Assembly (NCBI GenBank): GCA_016808115.1
Contig: JAEQBH010005067.1
Coordinates: 1-64,000 of the forward strand
Origin: Tetrastigma voinierianum
Lineage: Eukaryota > Streptophyta > Magnoliopsida > Vitales > Vitaceae
DNA length: 64,000 nucleotides
Reading direction: 5' to 3'
Below, piece by piece: positions 58,405 to 64,000 of this stretch (its first letter is position 1; every line of letters starts with the position of its first letter). The notes under the pieces were generated by a model, which was not told the origin of the DNA, searched no databases, and saw only the letters and a list, made by a program, of their open reading frames with translations. The position numbers and the translations under genes are program-made.

Positions 58405-59330
58405 GCTCCTAACGTTTCTAGTGTGACACACTTATGCCTATGTCGTTAATGGAATCAACGAATTAACAAACAAGGCGTTAACGATGCTGACGTGACACCC
58501 TGTACATGCGTTTTTAGCTTACATGGTAGCTTTGCACGTGACTCATGAAACCTAAAATATTTTTTTAACAAATTTGTCGTCATTCCTACCGTGTATGTCC
58601 AATTGGTGGAAGACCCTAATCCAGTGAAAACAAAAAACCATGCCTCTCTCATGAAGTCTTCACAGCAAGCAAACAAAAGCAACAATGAAAATAACAGGAA
58701 AGCAAGATTGAATACCCTAAGAATTAAATGGTTAATTAGGGAAAAATACATCAAGTCATCAAGATCAGAGAACCAAAATATTTCATTTTATCTTTTAAAC
58801 ATTCTTCGGAATCAATAGGATATAACAAATAAAACAATAATTTCAAGAATCACATTACCGGTTATCTAAAAGCACTACAGTATAAGATAAGAAAAAAAAA
58901 TCCAACACTATTTTTCCTTTTGTTAGACTTTCGAAGCCACTAAACATCAATTGAATTTAGAAGACAAAATTATCAAGAAGGAAAGAAAGAGAAAATGACT
59001 CATATGGACGAAGAAGGATTGAGTAGTGGATTCTCCCCAAAGTGGCAGAAAGGACGGGTGTCCAAGAACCTTGATGGCACAATCATGGTGAGAGTTTTGG
59101 GTTTTAGAAGCTGTGGTTTTCCCAACACTGTCGATCAATCTATATTCAGTGTTTTCCCTTCGATCGAAGAGCCACCATCGACTTCACAAGAGACGACGCT
59201 CTCAAAAGTTGTAAGACCAAAGAAAAAATACCAAAATGCACATGAGAGCAGCATCGTTAACGCCATGTTTACCCACTTGGTGTTTTCGTTAATGGCAAGA
59301 ACAATGTCACAGCAAAAACGTCAAGGGTAT
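58405..59330. mobile_element. inverted-repeat (foldback) element with an internal open frame
   Basis: GGCGTTAACGATGCTG (58,474-58,489) is perfectly repeated in inverse at 59,249-59,264. Outside it a further match of roughly 70 bp continues with gaps ('ctaacgttt.ctagtgtgacac..' at 58,409 against the complement of 59,300-59,325). The arms enclose about 760 bp. This is the shape of a Mutator-like or foldback non-autonomous element. No terminal duplication could be fixed. Confidence 0.6.
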
Positions 59331-59351
59331 GGTTGGACCAAAAAATGTTAA
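58995..59351 (+). CDS. hypothetical small protein frame, 118 codons
   Basis: ATG to TAA with ordinary, non-repetitive composition (MTHMDEEGLSSGFSPKWQKG...). I do not recognise a family. The first 85 codons lie between the inverted-repeat arms and the last 33 run through the right arm, so the 3' end at least is transposon sequence. It could be a captured gene fragment or a chance frame. No splice sites, signal peptide or membrane segment are evident. Whether it is expressed is unknown. Confidence 0.25.
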   Translation: MTHMDEEGLSSGFSPKWQKGRVSKNLDGTIMVRVLGFRSCGFPNTVDQSIFSVFPSIEEPPSTSQETTLSKVVRPKKKYQNAHESSIVNAMFTHLVFSLMARTMSQQKRQGYGWTKKC

Positions 59352-59514
59352 GGGTTAGATTGGATATATGACCAAACGTTTGGGGCATTATGGCACAATC
59401 TTGTGTTTCCGTATCAAAGTTTTTGTCCCTTATGTTGGTTTAGAATAATAATTGTTATTAGCTGTTTTTTAAAAAGAGTAATTATTATTAATTTATTGTA
59501 ATATAAGAAAAAGA

Positions 59515-59600
59515 TGTTCATCATGTCTAACTCATGTGGTAGAATGCTCAAGTTTTAAAAGACAAGGACATAAATAAGAGGGTCCTTGGTTCGAGTCCTA
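59515..59600 (+). repeat. SINE-like tRNA-derived unit
   Basis: 'ctaactcatgtggtagaatgctcaag' has an A-box-like part, and GGTTCGAGTCC at about 59,588 is a B-box. It is followed by 'aatgaaaaaaatt'. A diverged copy lies at about 60,905. Confidence 0.45.
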
Positions 59601-60904
59601 ATGAAAAAAATTTACTACATTGTAAATAAATTGTTTTATTTAAAAAAAAAAGAAGATAAAAAGACAATATCCAAAATATCAATATAAAAATATAAAAGAC
59701 AAGCCCACATACCTAACTCCAATGGCAGAACGTTCCAAAGCTTTGGGGCAAAATATGTGAATTCTGTGAAGTAAGGGTCATGTTTCCGCTTAAGTAAATA
59801 ATTTACTACAATAGAATAAAGCGCTTGGGCTGTTAAAAAATTCAAAATTAAAATTATTTTCATCGTAGCGTTCACAGACACATCAACATTTTTTTTTTAA
59901 TTAAAAAAAACATTTCTCCCTTTCTTCTAAATTTATTTTCCATATTCATTATAACAGGAAATCTAGGCCAAATTTCCCAAATTTTTCATAACATGTATCC
60001 AATCATAATTCTAAAAAAATAAAAAATTTAAGAGAAAAATAATTTAATTGATTTAAACTAACAATACATAGATAGAAGCATATACTCAAAATCACTAAAA
60101 CTTATAAAGGATAAAACAACATCCAAGTTAATAAAATAATTAAACTATTTAAAACCTATATATTTGATAATTGAGTGTTCACATTTAATATTACTATTAT
60201 GACTTAACCATGACTCAGCTTCGCAAAGATAATTGACACTATCGATTCGATTATTATTTACGATCATATATACTTCGGGCTTCGTCAATAACACAAACAA
60301 ATAAACGCCGCACCACCTACGACAAAACCCAACTTATCAGACCGGTAATGATACAACCATCAACCGGACCAAGACAACGACAACCACACGTGCACGAAGA
60401 CGATGATAATCACGTGTATCAAGGTGACGACAATCACAAACACACAAAGGTGATGACAATCACACACACACAAAAGCGATAATTAAATCACGAAGAAACA
60501 AATAAACCTAGATTTTTATGGAATAATCACTTTATTGAAAAAGAAAAAGATGAAAATATGTGTAGATGAGTGAAAGATAAGAGGATAACGAAGAAAAGCT
60601 CGAGAGAAAATGAGAATTCTAAAAAATATTTTAAAAATATCTCTTTCTAATATATCAAATGATAAATTTTAAAATACTATCATTGATATTAAATATTTAA
60701 AATACTATTATTTATCAAGTATTTTTTAAGAAAATATTATAAGTGAATTTTCAAAAATTGGGAAGTGGTTCCTAAATTTTATGAAATACCAATTTATTTA
60801 TTTATTTAAAAAAAACACTTTTTGACTAAAAGAGTTTCTTTAAAACCAGGGCCAAATGGATTTTTAATTAATTTAACTACAAAATGAATATATTAATGAA
60901 TATA
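59601..60904. other. AT-rich intergenic DNA with a short tandem repeat
   Basis: No gene. At 60,370-60,475 lie about four units of 'gatgacaatcacacacacacaaaggc' (about 25-30 bp). Near 59,711-59,750 'ctaactccaatggcagaacgtt' echoes the SINE head. Confidence 0.4.
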
Positions 60905-61015
60905 TTTGCCCATCATATCTATCTCATGTGATAGAACGCTTAACATTTCAAACCGCGGTTAAGATAAGGATGTGGTGGGGCTTGAGTCAAGTGGGGTCAA
61001 TCGACTACATTTAAC
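60905..61015 (+). repeat. SINE-like tRNA-derived unit, second copy
   Basis: 'catatctatctcatgtgatagaacgctta.catttcaaa' aligns with 59,520-59,560, and 'gataaggatgtggtggggcttgagtc' aligns with the B-box side, which is mutated. Confidence 0.4.
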
Positions 61016-61119
61016 TAAAGTTTCGATTGTAAAAAATATGAATAAAATTATTTGTTTAGATCCATGAAACCGAAATTGATTTCAAACGCAATTAAATTAG
61101 GATATAAAACTTAAGGGTC

Positions 61120-61357
61120 TCTGTTTGTTTATTATTTTTGAAATTGTTTTATATTCTACAAAATAAAGGATAATAGTTAAAAATAGCGAAACATGCTTTG
61201 CTTTCCAATTTGTTTTTTTTTATTTATAAAAAAAACATAAAAAACATAAAATTTAAAGAACGAAGAAAAGTTTTTAGAGAACATCTTTTCGTGTTTTATG
61301 CTTTTCAAAACTGCTTTCAAAGACACATTAAAAAATGTAAAACCAAATAGATCCTAA
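61120..61357. repeat. GTTTGGTTT MITE-like family, copy 4
   Basis: Begins 'gtctctgtttgtttatt' and ends 'aaaaccaaatagatcc', weakly inverted, with 'cttttcaaaactgctttcaaagacac' inside as in the other copies. Confidence 0.4.
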
Positions 61358-61374
61358 ATATTTAAATATTTTCT

Positions 61375-61615
61375 CCATTTCAAAGTTTAAAACTGCATCA
61401 ATACTCTATTTTAACTTTAAAATTAAACCAGATCGCTTTATCATGGGTTTTAACTATTTAAAAACTTAAAATCAGAATAATAAATACTTTTAATTTCAAA
61501 GTTTAAAACCATACTCGCCAATACAGTTTTAACTTTAAAATTAAAACCGTATTTGGTGACTACGGTTTTAACTATTTAAAAAACTTAAAACCATAGTCAT
61601 TGACTACGGTTTTGA
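61375..61615. repeat. palindromic tandem repeat (CCGTAGTCA motif)
   Basis: About four units of 55-60 bp of the form 'aaagtttaaaacc.ta.tc....ga.tacggttttaact', each internally self-complementary. The last, 'aaaaccatagtcattgactacggttttg', is the best palindrome. Confidence 0.65.
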
Positions 61616-61656
61616 TGAGGACGCACTAATTTCGACATTTTTTTCAAACCTATGAT

Positions 61657-61659
<3 letters not shown>

Positions 61660-61732
<73 letters not shown>
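61660..61732. repeat. TA microsatellite
   Basis: About 36 perfect TA units. Confidence 0.95.
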
Positions 61733-61738
<6 letters not shown>

Positions 61739-61989
61739 AAAAGTATTATTATGGGACAAAACTCATTTTTTGGATTGGGCCTACAGTAAAGATTCATTGA
61801 CAGCCAAATTTTAGGCCCACATCATTTCCTCTATTTTGGGCCTGGGTCCATCATCATGCTCCAAGCCCAAATAATGTTTTACGATGTTATGACGGTGTTG
61901 GCATTGGGCCTAACGCCGTTAGAGACCGGAGGGAAACGAATTGTTCAAATGAAACTCTTTTAATTTTACCGCATTTTCTCACTCTTTTT

Positions 61990-64000
61990 CCACAGAGCCA
62001 AACGGAGGCTAGGGCACTGCGGGAAGTTCTAGTCTTTCTTCCTTCATATTTTCGGGAATTGATTCCATCGGAGGTAAATGTTCTGTTGTAAACTCATGGG
62101 TTTGAAGCTTATTTAAAGTCTTTGAAGTTTTCGATTGAAGTCTGCATCTGCTGATGGAATCTTTGTCATCTGCTGCATGGATTGGAGATATTACGGGTGT
62201 GATCGATTGGCTCTGTTTGATTAGTCATGAACCATATCATGGGAAAATTTTCCTACGGGAATGATTTTATTATGTCATTGTATGTTAAAGAAGTGTACGG
62301 GCCAGGGAGATGCAAATAACTAAGATTAAAGTTTAGGTTTTAGATGCAACAGGGAATATTAAGGGCCTTTTGCTTTGCGGGATTGTAAACAATGTCCGGA
62401 GAGTTAATTTCATTTCCATGTGTCCTCTTTGTATTTTGATAGTTTTCAGTTCTTAAAAAAGCTATTTTTTTGAGATTTTTTCTTTTTAATTTTTGAAAAT
62501 GATTTTCGAAATGCCATGCCTACTATGCCTGGATGCAACTTTCATTGTTTCTCTTTTTGAGAACAAAAGTCAAAATTTCCATCTCTTTCCTCCCTCTTCT
62601 CTAGTTTTGGTGGTAACATGGTTGTGGATGTACTTGTTCTGATGAATGTATTATCATTAAGTTTGGCTGGGAAATATGAGCTATTTATGCCTGAATTTTG
62701 GCTTTTCCAATTGAAACCTGTGGTGATTTAAAGGAACAGATTTCATTAATGCACTATTTTCTCTATAAAAAATAACTATAGTTTATACGAAATACCAGAT
62801 CTGTTTATATCATAGAGCCCAGATAGAGTGTTAAAAAATCTTGGTCGTAGATCTTGAATAATATGATTATTCGGCTGGAAATATATATATTTTTAATGAT
62901 AATTTATTTTCATACACTCCTGAATTGTTGATAGAATGATTTGCTTTCAGGACTTGTAGGAAGAGAATCGATTGTATGAGGGCTTATTGTCTTAGTGTTT
63001 CAGATCAGTATGGCAAAGGTTGCTACAGCTGGTCCTGTATCTTCCAACTCTATTGGTCTTGGTGGGGCTTCTGGGAAGGTGGGGGCAGGAGTTAAAAGGA
63101 AGACACCCTCAGAATTGAGAGTAAGTTTCTGAATTTGTAGTCTAGCTCTGTTCTCTTTATCCTCTGCACTATGATAGGGTCATAAGATTAGTTTCTTTAT
63201 CCTTTTCTGGAAGATCTTGGCATGTAGTGTCTTCTTTTTTAATTCTGAATTTGTTAATTTGCAAGTTTTGTGCGAATGACGAATTGCTCTGTAGGAGGAT
63301 TAATTATTTACTTCTACACTCTCCTGGTGCAACAAAGAAATGAAAAAAAATTGAATTGCTCTGGGCATAGAAATCATCTCTAAGAGTTCTTACTGACAGT
63401 ATATGAGGCTTGTGTAATATTTCTTATTTTTCATTGAGAGCAGATGATTTAATAAGAACATTCATGGTGGAGAGGAAGACATTGAAGATAAGGTTTGAAG
63501 GTGAGCATGGAGGGTCGTGGGTTGCCTTTAAAAGGAAGCCTTGGTGCTCAACTTAGCTCTGAAATGCGCATGTGTTTTGACCGCAAACTTAGAGGGAAGC
63601 CAAGAGTATATCAATCAGAGCTTAAGATGAGCACCAAGGGAAGATTCATGCATAATTTAGAATCCATGACAAGACAAAAGAGCCTCTCTTTAGTCATTCC
63701 TGAAAAGCCCAAATTGTGGTGGCTGGGAGAAGGTGTTAAATTTATTGTATGTTTGAACAAGTGGTTGGACCAGTTGAAGTTTTCAAGGGGATCAAAAGAA
63801 GAAAAATCTGGGCAAGATAGAACAGGTGGGGTTTGGCTAGTATAGGTGGCTAAGGGCAGTCCAAGAAAAGGAGGAGCAGTTCAAAGGGTATGATGGGCAA
63901 GGGTAGTGACTTGTGAATACCTAGATGTGGAGTTGAGTAAGGTTAAAGTAGAAAGGGCATTAACAAAGCAGTGGGGAATAAAAGGCTTAGTTTCCATTTC
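61990..64000 (+). CDS. 5' end of an unidentified cellular gene (continues past the window)
   Basis: A 5'UTR exon (about 61,990-62,073, donor GGAG|GTAAATG) is followed by an 877 bp intron and an exon at 62,951-63,120 (acceptor TTGCTTTCAG, donor GAGA|GTAAGT). The ATG at 63,010 gives 37 in-phase codons: MAKVATAGPVSSN, a Gly/Ser/Val-rich stretch, then GVKRKTPSELR. The basic KRKTPSELR end resembles the N-terminus of a conserved plant protein of unknown function; I cannot name it. The next exon is not visible before 64,000. Splice signals and clean frame make this a real gene start, in contrast to the transposon frames around it. Confidence 0.6.
62976..63095 (+). promoter_or_regulatory. upstream ORF overlapping the start of the right-edge gene
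   Basis: An ATG 34 bp before the presumed start opens a 39-codon frame in a different phase that overlaps the main frame and stops at about 63,095. If 63,010 is the true start, this could lower its translation. Alternatively an alternative start or splice form is used. Confidence 0.35.
63507..63845 (+). pseudogene. open frame in the second intron, possibly transposon-derived
   Basis: A frame of about 112 codons from ATG 63,507, basic and Trp-containing (SLSLVIPEKPKLWWLGEGV). It lies beyond a clear donor site at 63,121 and shares nothing with the gene's exon. The pattern vaguely recalls retroelement gag or ORF1 proteins common in plants, but no diagnostic motif is present. Confidence 0.25.

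Overview
The window is nuclear DNA of a flowering plant, most likely a eudicot. The reasons are spliced genes with GT-AG introns, abundant Ty3/gypsy and Ty1/copia LTR retrotransposons with plant-type domains and an initiator-Met tRNA primer site, a CACTA (En/Spm) transposon, TRIM, SINE and MITE elements, long TA microsatellites and AT-rich intergenic DNA. There are no bacterial operons, CRISPR arrays, rRNA genes or tRNA genes that I can support. I found no novel multi-gene system; the interest lies in the nested transposon architecture and in a eukaryotic initiation factor gene that is decaying in place.

Layout. 1-8.1 kb: a degenerate Ty3/gypsy chromovirus on the minus strand (gag about 8.05-7.2 kb, then protease, RT, RNase H, integrase and chromodomain tail down to 3.83 kb), with two tandem LTR copies at its left (1-1.68 and 1.68-3.8 kb). 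8.1-10.7 kb: leader-like DNA, then an AT-rich tandem array with a unit of about 75 bp. 10.7-13.93 kb: an LTR of a second gypsy family (B). 13.93-16.44 and 35.02-35.54 kb: the two halves of a decayed copia element. It is split by an 18.6 kb CACTA transposon (16,441-35,017) with canonical CACTA ends, a TCA target duplication and a degenerate TNP2 transposase on the minus strand. The CACTA element is itself loaded with LTRs: one at 17,720-22,013 with an exact ATCTT duplication, another from 26,036, and a truncated minus-strand gypsy element with its LTR (28.65-34.44 kb). 35.6-41.96 kb: two more family B LTRs around a further LTR-like segment. 42.15-42.56 kb: a tandem array.

44.1-56.44 kb: a complete exon series for translation initiation factor eIF5B on the plus strand. 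It carries frameshifts in several exons, so it is a pseudogene unless the indels are assembly errors. Its introns hold two TRIM elements, a MITE, a tandem series of tRNA-like SINE units, further MITE copies and, in the last intron, a nearly full-length degenerate Ale/Retrofit-like copia element in the same orientation. 56.4-62 kb: AT-rich intergenic DNA with MITE-like, SINE-like and inverted-repeat elements and a TA microsatellite. From about 62 kb a second cellular gene begins (5'UTR exon, intron, first coding exon at 62,951-63,120) and runs off the right edge.

Almost every transposon protein here is interrupted by stops and frameshifts, so domain calls rest on conserved motifs recognised by eye. 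LTR borders are exact only where a target duplication or primer site is named; the rest are approximate.
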